A DNA stretch of 64,000 nt. It comes from Chelonobacter oris (GTDB lineage Bacteria; Pseudomonadota; Gammaproteobacteria; Enterobacterales; Pasteurellaceae). Under the pieces are notes generated by a model. The model was not told the DNA's origin and searched no databases. It saw nothing but the letters and a program-made list of their open reading frames with translations. The stretch spans positions 1 through 64,000 of the forward strand of contig NZ_JSUM01000001.1 in NCBI RefSeq assembly GCF_000772535.1, read 5' to 3'. The translations under genes and the position numbers were made by a program. Below, one piece after another: positions 10,864 through 22,187 of this stretch (its first letter is position 1; the number at the start of each line of letters is the position of its first letter).

Positions 10864-11820
10864 TCAGGCTAAAGTGCGGTCGAGCGGAAACCAGTCACGG
10901 CGCGAATTGAGCAAATCTTGAATGCTCATCGGTTTTTTGCCGGCCGGCTGCAATAGGGTTAGGTTTAACACCCCATCGGCGGTGGCTATCTGAAGCCCGT
11001 TTTTATCGGCGGCTAAAATCGTACCGGCCGCTTTTGCCACATGCGGCAGCACATTTGCCTGATAGACTTTAATTGTTTGCGGCTGCTGTTTTTCATCTGT
11101 GGTAACAAAATAGCTGACCGGCCACGGATTAAAGGCGCGAATACAGCGTTCCAGCTGTGTTGCCGACAGATTCCAATCCAGTTTGGCTTCTTCTTTACTG
11201 AGTTTGGCGGCATAACTGCTGTCGGCTTCATGTTGCTTTTCTGCGGTAAATTGTTTGTTATCTAAGCCGTCCAACACTTCAATTAATGCCGGTGGTGCGA
11301 TCCTCGCCAGTTTTTGATACAGCGAGGCGGCAGTTTCATCGGGGCTTAACGGACAACCGACTTTATGCAGCATATCGCCGGTATCCAAGCCGATATCCAT
11401 CTGCATAATGGTAACGCCGCTTTCACGGTCGCCTGCCCAAACCGCTCTTTGAATCGGCGCCGCCCCGCGCCAGCGCGGCAATAATGAACCGTGTACATTC
11501 AGGCAGCCGAAACGGGGGGCGTCTAATACCGCTTGCGGCAATAACAGGCCGTAAGCCACCACCACCATCACATCGGCATCAAGTGCGGTCAATTGTTGCT
11601 GTGCTTCGGCATTGCGCAGTGATTTCGGTTGATAAACCGGCAAATTGTGCTGTTCGGCAAGCTGTTTGACCGCACTTTGCTGTAGCTTTTTGCCTCTGCC
11701 TGCCGGTTTGTCCGGTTGAGTATAAACGGCGATCACTCGGTGTCGGCTGTTTAACAATGCTTGCAAATGCTGAGCGGCGAAATCCGGCGTACCGGCAAAA
11801 ATAATTTTGAGTGGTTTCAT
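10864..11820 (-). CDS. fmt: Methionyl-tRNA formyltransferase Fmt
   Basis: Fmt formylates initiator Met-tRNA using 10-formyl-THF. The 318-residue protein has the N-terminal hydrolase fold with [13 protein letters not shown]. The folate-site motif [19 protein letters not shown] contains the catalytic Asn-His pair, and DTGDM supplies the conserved Asp. The C-terminal OB-like domain ends with [12 protein letters not shown]. It pairs functionally with def upstream, and a terminator-like hairpin lies between them. Confidence 0.96.
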   Translation of the reverse strand: MKPLKIIFAGTPDFAAQHLQALLNSRHRVIAVYTQPDKPAGRGKKLQQSAVKQLAEQHNLPVYQPKSLRNAEAQQQLTALDADVMVVVAYGLLLPQAVLDAPRFGCLNVHGSLLPRWRGAAPIQRAVWAGDRESGVTIMQMDIGLDTGDMLHKVGCPLSPDETAASLYQKLARIAPPALIEVLDGLDNKQFTAEKQHEADSSYAAKLSKEEAKLDWNLSATQLERCIRAFNPWPVSYFVTTDEKQQPQTIKVYQANVLPHVAKAAGTILAADKNGLQIATADGVLNLTLLQPAGKKPMSIQDLLNSRRDWFPLDRTLA

Positions 11821-11854
11821 AATGTGCTGCGTCGTCTAAGTGATGAAAATAAAA

Positions 11855-11871
11855 ACCTCTCAAACGAGAGG
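11855..11871 (-). terminator. Terminator-like hairpin between def and fmt
   Basis: On the minus strand CCTCTC-GTTT-GAGAGG is followed by TTTTTATTTT. It lies in the 60-nt gap after the def stop and before the fmt start. It would attenuate fmt transcription from the def promoter. Confidence 0.65.
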
Positions 11872-11880
11872 CTATTCAGG

Positions 11881-12387
11881 TTATTTGGCGGCCAAACGGT
11901 TCATTTTTTCCATTTTTTGTCGGATACGCTGTCTTTTTAACGGCGACAGGTAATCGACAAACAACACACCGTTGAGGTGATCGATTTCATGCTGAATACA
12001 GATTGCCAACAGTTCATCCGCTTTCAACGTAAATTCGTTACCGTTACGATCAAGCGCTTTGACCGTGATAAAGGCTTTGCGCGGCACTAAACCGCGGCAG
12101 CCCGGAATCGACAGACAGCCTTCTTCGATCCCGGTTTCGCCTGATGATTCCAGAATTTCCGGATTAATCAGCACAATTTGATTTTGTTTGTCGCCTTCGA
12201 TGTCAATGGTAATAATTTGGCGGTGAATATCCACCTGCGTTGCCGCCAAACCGATACCTTCATCGTGATACATGGTGTCAAACATATCGTCGATAATCTC
12301 ACGAATCGCATCGTCCACCGCTTCCACCGGTTTCGCTTGAGTTCGCAAGCGTTCGTCGGGATATTTCAAAACCGTTAAAATGCTCAT
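11881..12387 (-). CDS. def: Peptide deformylase Def
   Basis: Def removes the formyl group from nascent proteins. The 168-residue protein has all three signature motifs: [12 protein letters not shown] (motif 1, near residue 45), EGCLSIPG (motif 2, with the metal-ligand cysteine) and QHEIDHLNG (motif 3, HExxH with two metal histidines). It heads the def-fmt-rsmB-trkA group. The start [14 protein letters not shown] is the standard family start. Confidence 0.97.
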   Translation of the reverse strand: MSILTVLKYPDERLRTQAKPVEAVDDAIREIIDDMFDTMYHDEGIGLAATQVDIHRQIITIDIEGDKQNQIVLINPEILESSGETGIEEGCLSIPGCRGLVPRKAFITVKALDRNGNEFTLKADELLAICIQHEIDHLNGVLFVDYLSPLKRQRIRQKMEKMNRLAAK

Positions 12388-12463
12388 ATGGTTTTCTCGT
12401 TTGTCAAAATAAAAGAATGGGCTATTCTAACGATTTTTCCGGCATAAAGGAATAAAAGTGCGG

Positions 12464-14335
12464 TCAACTGATTTCAAAAATATCGCCATCACGCAACAGA
12501 TGACTATCCCCTTTACGGCGTAAAAAACCGCACTTGTCAAAATATTCGATTAGCTGCACTGTCATTTTACGCCCGAATTGTAGCTGATCGCGCAGTTCGT
12601 TTACCGAAATCGCCCCATGCTGCCGAATATGTTGTTTAATCCTGTCCGCATAGGCATAAACGGTTTGGCTGAGGAAAAAACGATCACGGATAATTGCAAT
12701 CAAGTAGCCCTGTTTGCCGGCTTTATACAAAAAATTGCGCATTGCCGTTTCGTCATATCCCAGCTGTTTCGCCAAATCGCGTACCCAGAGAGCTTGTCCC
12801 TGTGCCGCCGAAAATGCCGCTTCCACCTGTTGCCACAATGCCTGTTCTTGTACTGTAAATGCGATTTTGTGATCGGGCAGGTGTATCCAACCACGCGTCT
12901 GTGCCAGTTGCCCGCTATCCAATAAATCCTGAATAAAGCGGTAAATCACAATTTGCGGTTGCTTTAGCGCCGCTATGCGCTGTAAACGAGCTTTGGACAC
13001 GCCAAGCTGATCGCCATACTGTTGATGGTAATGCCGCACCGCCTGTAGCAGGCGCTGCTGTTGCAAGTGTTCATATTCTCCATCAAACGAACAGTGTTGT
13101 ACCGATTTAAACCCGAGGCATTGCTGCAAATCCAAAAACTGTCGATCATGCAATTGTTCCAACCAGCATACCGCACTTTGCTCGACACAGCCCTGTTGCA
13201 GATATAATGCCATGCGCTGCTCGATGTTTTTCGCCTGAACCAGCCTCCACAAATAGGCTAACCGCACTTCGTTGCGTTTATAACGTGTCGGTGAATTGAT
13301 CTCCAATACCTTTGCCCCGGCGACAGTCTGCCGATTATCACCGCTGCGCAAAATCAGCTTATCGCCGAACGCCAAAAACAGCGGCTGCTGCAATACCGCT
13401 TCCGCCAATACCGTTTCACCGGATTTAGCCGCTGTTTTTTCAAGCAGAGTTAATGTTGCCGTGGTATGGCTGGCGGCGTGGTAAAGATGAATTGCGTGAC
13501 TGGATTTTAATCCTTGAATCGGGTTGAGCAGCAGCGTAATCCGCTCGGAACTGATTGCCTGCGGTGTTGAAAACAACCAATCGCCGCGCAAGATCGGTTG
13601 TTTTTCCGTCTCTCCGCCCAAATTGAGTGCCAGTCGCTGTCCGGCGACGCCGCTGCCGTTCGGTCGGTTTTGCGCATGAATTTGTTTAACCCGCAGCGGC
13701 GTCGCCGAACTGCTCGACAGATAAACCCGATCATCGCTCTCCACTTTGCCGCCAAATGCCGTACCGGTCACCACTTTGCCCGCCCCTTTCACATGGAAAA
13801 TCCGATCGATCGCATAACGAAACGGCTTACTGCTATCGTGGCAAAGTTCAAGTGCGCTCAAATGCCGTTTTAATTCCGCAATCCCTGTCCCATTGACGGC
13901 AGAGGTGATGAAAACCGCACTTTGCGTTAAAAACGGGTAACGGGTGAATAACTGCCGTTGCAAGTCGGTAATCCGTTGTGAAGAAACCTTATCCGCTTTC
14001 GTGATCACCAACATAATCCGTTTGAATTCAAGCAGCTGCAAAATCGTCAGATGCTCTTCGGTTTGCGGTTTAATGCCTTCATCGGCGGCAACCACCAACA
14101 TGGCATAATCCACTCCGCCGACTCCTGCCAACATATTGGATAAAAAGCGTTCATGCCCCGGCACATCGATAAAGCCAAGTATTTTCCCGTCTGCCGACGG
14201 CAAATAGGCATACCCCAAATCAATGGTCATGCCGCGTTTTTTTTCTTCCGGCAGATGGGTGGTATCGACACCGGTCAAAGCCCGTATTAGCGCTGTTTTG
14301 CCGTGATCGACATGGCCTGCACTGACTATAATCAT
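12464..14335 (-). CDS. selB: Selenocysteine-specific elongation factor SelB
   Basis: SelB delivers Sec-tRNA to UGA codons that carry a SECIS hairpin. The 623-residue protein begins with an EF-Tu-like GTPase domain: [14 protein letters not shown] (P-loop), [13 protein letters not shown] (switch 1), [13 protein letters not shown] (G3) and ITKAD (G4). Beta-barrel domains follow. The C-terminal part (after about 380) is a series of winged helices that bind the SECIS RNA, ending [31 protein letters not shown]-like sequence. It overlaps selA by 4 nt (ATGA), so the two are translationally coupled. Confidence 0.95.
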   Translation of the reverse strand: MIIVSAGHVDHGKTALIRALTGVDTTHLPEEKKRGMTIDLGYAYLPSADGKILGFIDVPGHERFLSNMLAGVGGVDYAMLVVAADEGIKPQTEEHLTILQLLEFKRIMLVITKADKVSSQRITDLQRQLFTRYPFLTQSAVFITSAVNGTGIAELKRHLSALELCHDSSKPFRYAIDRIFHVKGAGKVVTGTAFGGKVESDDRVYLSSSSATPLRVKQIHAQNRPNGSGVAGQRLALNLGGETEKQPILRGDWLFSTPQAISSERITLLLNPIQGLKSSHAIHLYHAASHTTATLTLLEKTAAKSGETVLAEAVLQQPLFLAFGDKLILRSGDNRQTVAGAKVLEINSPTRYKRNEVRLAYLWRLVQAKNIEQRMALYLQQGCVEQSAVCWLEQLHDRQFLDLQQCLGFKSVQHCSFDGEYEHLQQQRLLQAVRHYHQQYGDQLGVSKARLQRIAALKQPQIVIYRFIQDLLDSGQLAQTRGWIHLPDHKIAFTVQEQALWQQVEAAFSAAQGQALWVRDLAKQLGYDETAMRNFLYKAGKQGYLIAIIRDRFFLSQTVYAYADRIKQHIRQHGAISVNELRDQLQFGRKMTVQLIEYFDKCGFLRRKGDSHLLRDGDIFEIS

Positions 14336-15723
14336 AATTCGTCCAAGGTGGTTAAAAGCCTTTCAGGATTGGCGACACCGCGCAAATCCAGCCAGAGCTT
14401 GTTATTTTCAATCCGTCCGATAATAGGCCGGCTCAATTGTTTCAGTGAATGGATCAGCTGCATCAAATCGCTGTTTTTGTCCGAATACGGACATAAGGTC
14501 AGCGCCAGTGACGGAATGCGAGACATCGGTTGCGAACCGCTGCCGATTTGTGCCGAACTCGCTTCGAGTTGCAGACAATAATCCGCGCCGAGTTTTTCCT
14601 GTAATTTTAGCAGCAGTTGCTCGGCGGTTTGCCGCAAGGTATCAAGATCCCGAGTCAACAGCTGCAACGTCGGATTTACTTCCGTCAATTTTTCGGGAAA
14701 CAGATAATCGCGCAATGTTGCTTCCAATCCGGCCAAAATCACTTTATCACAGCGTAATGCCCGTTTCAGCGGATGCTGTTGCAAACGTTCGATATACGCT
14801 TTTTTACCGACAATAATGCCGGCTTGCGGGCCGCCCAACAGCTTATCGCCGGAAAACGACACTAAATCAACCCCGTCCGCCAACATTTTTTGCGGTGTCG
14901 GTTCGCCCGGTAAACCGTATTGCGTCAAATCAATTAATGCGCCGCTGCCTAAATCACTGATTAACGGCAGTTGGTGCTGCCGAGCCAGCTGTGCCAATTC
15001 CGCTTCGGCAGTGCTTTCGGTAAAACCGCAAATTTGATAGTTACTACAGTGAACTTTCATCAAAAGTGCGGTATTTTCGTTAATTTGCCGTTGATAATCG
15101 GATAAACGGGTACGATTGGTGGTGCCGACTTCCACTAACCGGCAATTCGCCTGCTGCATAATATCGGGAATTCGAAACGCACCGCCGATTTCGATCAGCT
15201 CGCCGCGCGAAATAATCACCTCTTTTCCATTGGCGAACGTTGCCAACATCAACAAGACTGCCGCAGCGTTATTATTGACGATACAGGCGGCTTCCGCCCC
15301 GCATAATTGTGCCAATAGTTCGCCGATATGCTGATCGCGATGGCTACGCTTGCTCTGTGTCAAATCAAATTCCAGCGCGACATTTTCCTGCATTGCGCCC
15401 AATGCCGCCTGTTGTGCCGAGCGACTCCATAATGCTCTGCCTAAATTGGTATGCAACACTGTACCGGTCAGATTGTGTACTTTTTTGATTGCGACCTGTT
15501 GCTGTAGTTGCAAATCATGCGCCACTTTTTTATAAAGCACTGAAAAATCGCTGAAATAGCGCGGCAATTGCTGTTGTTGCTGAATATGTTGCCGCGCCTG
15601 CCGCAACTGACTGCGCAGCTGGGCGACCACCGCCGCATGGCCGAAACGGGCGACAAGCAATCCGCCTTGCTCGCTGTTGAGGATCTTGTCGATAGACGGT
15701 AAGGCACGGTAAAGAGTATTCAT
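14332..15723 (-). CDS. selA: L-seryl-tRNA(Sec) selenium transferase SelA
   Basis: SelA converts Ser-tRNA(Sec) to Sec-tRNA(Sec) using selenophosphate. The 463-residue protein has the N-terminal tRNA-binding part, then the PLP fold: [14 protein letters not shown]-like segment ([16 protein letters not shown]), [12 protein letters not shown] and the PLP lysine in [12 protein letters not shown] (K294). The length equals that of E. coli SelA. It starts 90 bp from the divergent tRNA-Sec gene. The selenophosphate synthetase gene selD is not in this window. Confidence 0.96.
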   Translation of the reverse strand: MNTLYRALPSIDKILNSEQGGLLVARFGHAAVVAQLRSQLRQARQHIQQQQQLPRYFSDFSVLYKKVAHDLQLQQQVAIKKVHNLTGTVLHTNLGRALWSRSAQQAALGAMQENVALEFDLTQSKRSHRDQHIGELLAQLCGAEAACIVNNNAAAVLLMLATFANGKEVIISRGELIEIGGAFRIPDIMQQANCRLVEVGTTNRTRLSDYQRQINENTALLMKVHCSNYQICGFTESTAEAELAQLARQHQLPLISDLGSGALIDLTQYGLPGEPTPQKMLADGVDLVSFSGDKLLGGPQAGIIVGKKAYIERLQQHPLKRALRCDKVILAGLEATLRDYLFPEKLTEVNPTLQLLTRDLDTLRQTAEQLLLKLQEKLGADYCLQLEASSAQIGSGSQPMSRIPSLALTLCPYSDKNSDLMQLIHSLKQLSRPIIGRIENNKLWLDLRGVANPERLLTTLDEL

Positions 15724-15813
15724 AACACCACCACAGCAATATAATCATAATTATTGCGTTTGATTTTAATGTTATTTCGATTAAAATTCAGTACAATATT
15801 ACAAAATTTGCGG

Positions 15814-15908
15814 GGAAGATCGTCGTTTCCGGTGAAGCGGCAGGACTTCAAATCCTGTTGAGGCTGCCAGCAGTCTCGGGTGGGTTCAACTCCCATGATC
15901 TTCCGCCA
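15814..15908 (+). tRNA. selC: tRNA-Sec (UCA), selC
   Basis: The 95-nt gene folds with an 8-bp acceptor stem (GGAAGATC / GATCTTCC), discriminator G and an encoded CCA (15906-15908). The anticodon loop CTTCAAA carries UCA at 15848-15850. A long extra arm (around TTGAGGCTGCCAGCAGTCTCGGG) and the T loop GTTCAACTC are present. The layout and length are those of E. coli selC. A TACAAT -10-like element lies at 15792-15797. It sits between divergent selA and mioC. Confidence 0.97.
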
Positions 15909-15963
15909 ATTTCTCAAAATCCTTCCCTACCCGAAAAACAACCTTATTAAACAGGAATCGTTT

Positions 15964-16419
15964 ATGCAACAAACGCTTTGTATAATCAGCGGCAGTACAC
16001 TGGGCAGCGCCGAATATTTGGCGGAACATTGTGACGATATAATGCAGCAACACGGCATTCAAACCGCACTTTTTCATGGGCCGGACTGGGATCAAGTCAA
16101 GGATTATCAAGCTTGGCTGCTGGTCACTTCAACCCACGGAGCCGGCGATCTGCCGGATAATTTACTGCCGTTATTCGAACAAATCGAAAGTGCGGTCGAT
16201 TCCTTATCGCACTTGACTTTTTCCGTGATCGGACTGGGAAATTCCGATTACGACACATTCTGTTTTTCCGTCGATAAAATTGAAAAAATATTAACCGAAA
16301 AACAAGCGGTGCAGCTTTGCGACAGCTTGAAGATAGATGTCCTGAGCGGTTTTGATCATGATCAGCAAGCGGACAACTGGCTGCCGGGATTTATCGCTCA
16401 GCTTAAAAAAACAGCATAA
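15964..16419 (+). CDS. mioC: Flavodoxin-like protein MioC
   Basis: MioC is a short FMN-binding flavodoxin encoded beside oriC in many gamma-proteobacteria. The start at MQQTLCIISGSTLGSAEYLAEH has an AGGA site upstream. A longer frame from 15880 reads through tRNA-Sec and is rejected. SGSTLGSAEY is the FMN-phosphate loop, TSTHGAGDLPDN and GLGNSDYDTF are the isoalloxazine-contacting loops. The product is 151 residues, close to E. coli (147). Transcription runs towards oriC. Confidence 0.93.
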   Translation: MQQTLCIISGSTLGSAEYLAEHCDDIMQQHGIQTALFHGPDWDQVKDYQAWLLVTSTHGAGDLPDNLLPLFEQIESAVDSLSHLTFSVIGLGNSDYDTFCFSVDKIEKILTEKQAVQLCDSLKIDVLSGFDHDQQADNWLPGFIAQLKKTA

Positions 16420-16829
16420 CAATAAAAAAAGACCTGTGGATAAATCAGATCAAAATTGTATACAAGCTGTATTTTTTCATTTAACAAATTAATCAAAACA
16501 TCGGTCTGTGGATAAAACCGCACTTTATCCACAAGTTGTTTAGATACCGAAAGGATCTTCTCCACAAGATAGTATCGTAGTTAAGATCTTATGAACAAAG
16601 AAAAAAAGGATCTTTTCTACAGGATCGTGGCATGCTAATAATCACTATAATAAGATCTTTATATATAAAAAGATCTTATCTTTATAAACACCACGGATCT
16701 TTTTTGATCGGCAATTATCCGCACAATAAATTTGCTTTCACCCACCGATTAAATTCAGTAGAATAGCGCCCAATTTCATGATTCTTACATAACGACTTGA
16801 TCGCGAATCTGATCAAGCAAAGGTTTTTT
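16420..16829 (+). other. Chromosomal replication origin oriC
   Basis: The mioC-mnmG gap has all parts of a gamma-proteobacterial origin. Three perfect DnaA boxes (TTATCCACA) lie at 16435-16443 (minus), 16507-16515 (minus) and 16525-16533 (plus). Near-boxes are TTCTCCACA 16558-16566, TTTTCTACA 16613-16621 and TTATCCGCA 16715-16723. An AT-rich stretch with repeated AAGATCTT-type elements (about 16640-16700), resembling the 13-mer unwinding repeats, lies on the mnmG side as in E. coli. Nine GATC sites occur before 16720. A USS abuts one DnaA box. IHF and Fis sites were not resolved by eye. Confidence 0.9.
16507..16533. promoter_or_regulatory. Convergent DnaA boxes with a USS fused between them
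   Basis: TGTGGATAA (16507-16515) and TTATCCACA (16525-16533) are perfect inverted DnaA boxes. The USS core ACCGCACTT (16517-16525) fills the gap and shares its last T with the second box. Confidence 0.85.
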
Positions 16830-18734
16830 ATGATCTATAACAAAACATACGATGTGATCGTTGTCGGCGGCGGACACGCCGGCACGGAAGCCGCACTTGC
16901 ACCGGCAAGAATGGGGCTGAAAACGTTACTGCTGACGCATAATATTGATACTTTAGGGCAAATGTCCTGTAATCCGGCGATCGGCGGGATCGGTAAAGGT
17001 CATCTGGTTAAAGAGATCGATGCCATGGGCGGTTTGATGGCAACGGCCGCCGATCAGGCCGGGATCCAGTTTCGTACGTTGAACGGCAGTAAAGGCCCGG
17101 CGGTACGTGCGACGCGTGCGCAGGCCGATCGGGTTTTATACCGCCAAGCGGTTAGGATCGCTTTGGAAAATCAGCCGAATCTGGATATTTTCCAACAGGA
17201 AGTGATCGATATTTTACTCGATCAAGATCATGTCAGCGGCGTTAAAACCAAAATGGGTCTGATTTTCCAGGCTAAATCGGTGGTGTTGACCGCCGGTACG
17301 TTTTTGGCAGGTAAGATCCATATCGGTATGGAAAACTATGTTGGCGGTCGTGCCGGCGATCCGGCTTCGGTTATGCTCGCTGATCGTTTGCGCGAATTGA
17401 ATTTGCGTGTTGATCGTTTAAAAACCGGTACGCCGCCGCGTTTGGACGCGCGGACGATTGATTTTTCGGTGTTGGAAAAGCAGCACGGCGATACGATCCT
17501 GCCGGTCTTTTCGTTTATGGGATCAGTCGATCAACACCCTCGTCAGATCCCGTGTTATATCACCCATACCAATGAAAAAGCGCATGATCTGATCCGTGCC
17601 AATTTGGATCGCAGTCCGATGTATGCCGGCGTGATCGAAGGGATCGGCCCGCGTTATTGCCCGTCGATCGAAGATAAAGTCATGCGTTTTGCCGAACGCA
17701 ACAGCCATCAGATCTATTTGGAACCCGAGGGGCTGACCAGTAACGAGATCTACCCGAACGGGATCTCAACCAGTTTACCGTTTGATGTGCAGATTGGGAT
17801 CGTCAATGCCATGAAAGGGCTGGAAAATGCACGGATCGTCAAGCCGGGTTATGCGATCGAATACGATTATTTTGATCCGCGCGATTTGAAACCGTCGCTG
17901 GAAACCAAAGCGATCAACGGGCTATTTTTTGCCGGACAAATTAACGGTACTACCGGTTATGAAGAAGCGGCTGCGCAAGGCTTACTGGCCGGGATCAATG
18001 CCGCGTTGTCGGTACAGCAGAAAGCGCCATGGTATCCTCGCCGCGATCAGGCTTATTTGGGCGTATTGGTCGATGATCTTTGTACGTTGGGCACCAAAGA
18101 GCCGTATCGGGTCTTTACCTCACGCGCCGAATACCGCTTGTTATTGCGCGAAGACAATGCCGATTTACGTTTAACGCCGATAGCCAAGGAACTAGGCTTA
18201 ATTGACGATCAGCGTTGGGCGCGTTTTAATCAAAAACTGGAAAATATCGAACGTGAACAACAGCGCTTGCGTCAAATATGGATTCATACGCAATCGATGC
18301 ATTTGGCTGCGGTCAATGCCGTTTTGAATACGCCGTTGACCAGAGAAGCCAGTGGTGAAGATTTACTGCGTCGACCGGAAGTGGATTATCAAAAACTGAC
18401 CGCACTTTCGGTTTTTGCGCCGGCGATTGAAGACAAAGAAGCGGCGGAACAAGTTGAAATTTCGATTAAATATCAAGGTTATATCGAACATCAACAGCAA
18501 GAAATCGAACGGCATAAACGCCATGAAAGCACTGCAATTCCGGCTGATTTTGATTATGACAAGGTTAGCGGACTTTCCAATGAAGTTCGTGCCAAGTTGA
18601 CCCAGCACCGTCCGGTTTCAATCGGGCAGGCGTCACGGATTTCCGGCATTACGCCGGCGGCGATTTCGATTTTGTTGGTCAATTTGAAAAAGCAGGGCAT
18701 GTTAAAGCGCGGGGACGAACATGAATCTGTCTGA
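16830..18734 (+). CDS. mnmG: tRNA uridine-5-carboxymethylaminomethyl enzyme MnmG (GidA)
   Basis: MnmG works with MnmE to make cmnm5U at the wobble position of several tRNAs, using FAD. The start [22 protein letters not shown] is chosen because the family starts a few residues before [10 protein letters not shown]; this gives 634 residues (E. coli 629). Conserved segments include [47 protein letters not shown] and the C-terminal [11 protein letters not shown]...QASRISG. Codon choice is odd: Gly-Ile, Glu-Ile and Asp pairs repeatedly create GATC, about 40 sites up to 18216 and none after. It overlaps rsmG by 14 nt. Confidence 0.96.
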   Translation: MIYNKTYDVIVVGGGHAGTEAALAPARMGLKTLLLTHNIDTLGQMSCNPAIGGIGKGHLVKEIDAMGGLMATAADQAGIQFRTLNGSKGPAVRATRAQADRVLYRQAVRIALENQPNLDIFQQEVIDILLDQDHVSGVKTKMGLIFQAKSVVLTAGTFLAGKIHIGMENYVGGRAGDPASVMLADRLRELNLRVDRLKTGTPPRLDARTIDFSVLEKQHGDTILPVFSFMGSVDQHPRQIPCYITHTNEKAHDLIRANLDRSPMYAGVIEGIGPRYCPSIEDKVMRFAERNSHQIYLEPEGLTSNEIYPNGISTSLPFDVQIGIVNAMKGLENARIVKPGYAIEYDYFDPRDLKPSLETKAINGLFFAGQINGTTGYEEAAAQGLLAGINAALSVQQKAPWYPRRDQAYLGVLVDDLCTLGTKEPYRVFTSRAEYRLLLREDNADLRLTPIAKELGLIDDQRWARFNQKLENIEREQQRLRQIWIHTQSMHLAAVNAVLNTPLTREASGEDLLRRPEVDYQKLTALSVFAPAIEDKEAAEQVEISIKYQGYIEHQQQEIERHKRHESTAIPADFDYDKVSGLSNEVRAKLTQHRPVSIGQASRISGITPAAISILLVNLKKQGMLKRGDEHESV

Positions 18735-19347
18735 AAAACTGGATCAGCTATTAGCCGAAACCGCACTTGAAGTCAGCCTGCCGCAACGACAACAACTAAT
18801 CGCATTTGTCGAATTGTTGCACAAGTGGAATAAAGCTTACAACCTGACCTCGGTGCGTGATCCGCAAGATATGCTGGTAAAGCATATTTTGGACAGTTTG
18901 GCGGTAACTCCTTATTTACAGGGAAAACGTTTTATCGATGTCGGTACCGGTCCCGGTTTGCCGGGTATCCCATTGGCGATTATTAATCCCGATCAGCACT
19001 ATTTTCTGCTTGATAGTCTGGGAAAACGGATCACCTTTATCAAACAGGCTATTCGCCAGTTAGGATTAACTAACGTGACGCCGATTCAAAGTCGAGTGGA
19101 ACAATACCGGCCTGAAGAGCGGTTTGACGGAGTGCTGAGCCGAGCGTTCGCTTCGTTGCAGGATATGACCGAATGGTGTTGCCATTTATTAGCCGATTCC
19201 GGTCGTTTTTATGCGTTAAAAGGCATTCTTCAAAGCGAAGAGCTGGAAAATTTGGAGTCTGATTTTTATTTGCATGAAAAAATTAAGCTTTTTGTTCCAC
19301 AATTAATCGGTGAAAGGCACTTGATTGTGCTTTCGAAGGTTTCATAA
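18721..19347 (+). CDS. rsmG: 16S rRNA m7G527 methyltransferase RsmG (GidB)
   Basis: RsmG methylates N7 of G527 in 16S rRNA. The 208-residue protein has the family core [30 protein letters not shown] and the AdoMet motif [28 protein letters not shown] is the later conserved motif. The start codon lies inside the last codons of mnmG (14-nt overlap), so the two genes are co-transcribed and probably coupled. Confidence 0.95.
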   Translation: MNLSEKLDQLLAETALEVSLPQRQQLIAFVELLHKWNKAYNLTSVRDPQDMLVKHILDSLAVTPYLQGKRFIDVGTGPGLPGIPLAIINPDQHYFLLDSLGKRITFIKQAIRQLGLTNVTPIQSRVEQYRPEERFDGVLSRAFASLQDMTEWCCHLLADSGRFYALKGILQSEELENLESDFYLHEKIKLFVPQLIGERHLIVLSKVS

Positions 19348-19405
19348 AATCGTTAAAAAACAGTGTTAATGCATAATTGTGATAAAAAGGTAAAAAAATT
19401 TTAGT

Positions 19406-19429
19406 AAATGTTAACTAAATAACATTTTT
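19406..19429 (+). terminator. AT-rich terminator-like hairpin after rsmG
   Basis: AAATGTTA (19406-19413) and TAACATTT (19420-19427) form a perfect 8-bp stem with a 6-nt loop, ending in T5. It is weak in GC but placed correctly to end mnmG-rsmG transcription. A regulatory operator is an alternative. Confidence 0.5.
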
Positions 19430-19443
19430 GCCGCCTTTAATCA

Positions 19444-19471
19444 TTGCAATAATTAAATCTGACCGTATAAT
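19444..19471 (+). promoter_or_regulatory. Likely sigma-70 promoter of the atp operon
   Basis: TTGCAA (19444-19449) and a perfect TATAAT (19466-19471) are 16 bp apart, about 110 bp before atpI. The leader then contains TACCTC-TTCG-GAGGTA (19498-19513), a short hairpin with a stable UUCG loop. Confidence 0.6.
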
Positions 19472-19578
19472 TTAACCAGTTTTGCTTAGTTGCAGTTTAC
19501 CTCTTCGGAGGTAGTCTTTTAAGCGTCAAGCAACCGAAACAGGCAAACAGAAATGTCGGTTTGTTAACAGGATATCAA

Positions 19579-19962
19579 ATGTCGGCCGTACTGGATAAAA
19601 ATAAAGCACATTATCGCAAAATATTCTTGGTTCAATTTGTGTTGATAGTGGTCGGTTATACATTGATCAATCTGTCGCAACCCGCACTTTCCCTTTCCTT
19701 GTTATTGGGCGCCTTAATCGGCTGGTTGCCGCAGCTGGCTTTTGCCGTTTATGTTTTTTATCTGCGGGCAAATGTGCCGTTGCAAGATAAACTCAAAATT
19801 TTTTACCAAGGCGAAGGCATTAAAATCGCGTTAACCGTGATTTTATTGTTGTTGGTTTTCGTTAACATTACTATCGACCCGCTGCTGTTCTTTGCGGGTT
19901 ATTTTGGTTTAATATTACTTAATAACCTTTTACCTTTTATTTTGACAAAAAGTAAAAATTAA
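19579..19962 (+). CDS. atpI: ATP synthase accessory protein AtpI
   Basis: AtpI is a small inner-membrane protein encoded first in atp operons that helps c-ring assembly or Mg2+ handling. The start MSAVLDKNKAHYRK has AGGA 6-9 nt upstream; a TTG six codons earlier is less likely. The 127-residue product has four hydrophobic segments (LVQFVLIVVGYTLI, LSLLLGALIGWLPQLAFAVYVF, IALTVILLLLVFV, LLFFAGYFGLILLNNLLPFIL). It is 24 nt before atpB. Confidence 0.88.
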   Translation: MSAVLDKNKAHYRKIFLVQFVLIVVGYTLINLSQPALSLSLLLGALIGWLPQLAFAVYVFYLRANVPLQDKLKIFYQGEGIKIALTVILLLLVFVNITIDPLLFFAGYFGLILLNNLLPFILTKSKN

Positions 19963-21099
<1,137 letters not shown>

Positions 21100-21156
21100 T
21101 TTTCTCGTTACGGCTGAAAAGCTGTATCACCGGTAACCATTATTGAGGAGGACGTT

Positions 21157-21627
21157 GTGAATATTAACGCAACACTGATTGGACAATCGATTGCATTCCT
21201 GCTGTTCGTCTGGTTCTGCATGAAGTTTGTCTGGCCGCCGATTATTAAGGCAATCGAAGAGCGTCAATCCGGCATTGCCAATGCGTTGGCATCGGCAGAA
21301 GCCGCCAAACAGGAACAGGCGGACACCAAGGTGCTGGTTGAACAAGAACTGAATGCCGCTAAAAGACAGGCGCAGGAAATCGTTGATTTGGCCAATAAAC
21401 GCCGCAATGAAATGTTGGACGAAGTGCGGTCGGAAGCCGAATCCGTCAAAGCCAAAATTATCGAACAAGGCTATGCCGAAGTGGAAGCCGAGCGTAAGCG
21501 TGCACAAGAAGAGCTGCGCGTCAAAGTCGCTTCATTGGCGTTGGCCGGTGCGGAAAAAATTGTGGGTCGTTCGATTGATGAAGCGGCTAACAGCGATATC
21601 ATCGATAAACTTGTTGCAGAACTATAA
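21157..21627 (+). CDS. atpF: ATP synthase F0 subunit b
   Basis: Subunit b forms the peripheral stalk dimer. The 156-residue protein starts with GTG, supported by a strong GAGGAGG site. One membrane helix ([26 protein letters not shown]) is followed by a long charged helix rich in A, E, K and Q, ending [10 protein letters not shown]. It is the normal length and position. Confidence 0.95.
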   Translation: MNINATLIGQSIAFLLFVWFCMKFVWPPIIKAIEERQSGIANALASAEAAKQEQADTKVLVEQELNAAKRQAQEIVDLANKRRNEMLDEVRSEAESVKAKIIEQGYAEVEAERKRAQEELRVKVASLALAGAEKIVGRSIDEAANSDIIDKLVAEL

Positions 21628-21641
21628 GGAAGGTGGGGCTA

Positions 21642-22175
21642 ATGTCAGAATATATCACAGTCGCACGCCCCTATGCTAAAGCTGCATTTGATTTTGCGGT
21701 TGAACAGAACCGGTTGGATCAATGGCTGCAAATGTTGAATTTCAGTGCCGCCGTGGCGGAAAACGATCAGATGAAAATTTTTCTGAAAGAAGCGTTTTCA
21801 CCGCAAAAAACCGCGACCGCATTCATTCAGATTTGTGGTGATCAGCTGGATCAGTACGGGCAAAACCTTATCCGTTTAATGGCAGAAAACAAGCGGTTAA
21901 CCGCACTTCCCGACGTGCTTCGGCTGTTTCAACGCTTTGTTGACGACTATAAGGCGCTGGCTGACGTTGAAGTGATTTCCGCTGAACCGTTAACGCAGAA
22001 ACAACAACAAAATATTCTCCAGGCAATGGAAAAGAAACTTGCCCGCAAAGTGAAATTAAATTGCAGCATTGATAAGAGCTTGATTGGCGGCGCGATTATT
22101 CGCGCAGGTGATTTGGTCATCGACGGCAGCAGCCGTGGTCAGTTAAACCGCTTGGCCAATGAGTTGCAATTATAA
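21642..22175 (+). CDS. atpH: ATP synthase F1 subunit delta
   Basis: Delta links the peripheral stalk to the F1 head. The start [19 protein letters not shown] is used because the family opens with this motif; a start 3 codons upstream is less likely. The 177-residue length is standard. The C-terminal motif [35 protein letters not shown] is the family signature. Confidence 0.96.
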   Translation: MSEYITVARPYAKAAFDFAVEQNRLDQWLQMLNFSAAVAENDQMKIFLKEAFSPQKTATAFIQICGDQLDQYGQNLIRLMAENKRLTALPDVLRLFQRFVDDYKALADVEVISAEPLTQKQQQNILQAMEKKLARKVKLNCSIDKSLIGGAIIRAGDLVIDGSSRGQLNRLANELQL

Positions 22176-22187
22176 GAGGAAGATAAG

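Noticed and set aside
15814-15908. tRNA-Sec as an attachment site for an integrated element
   Set aside because: No integrase and no repeated tRNA end were seen on either side; mioC and oriC follow directly.
15880-15963. N-terminal extension of mioC from 15880
   Set aside because: It reads through the 3' half of tRNA-Sec. The internal ATG at 15964 has a ribosome-binding site and the family's N-terminus.
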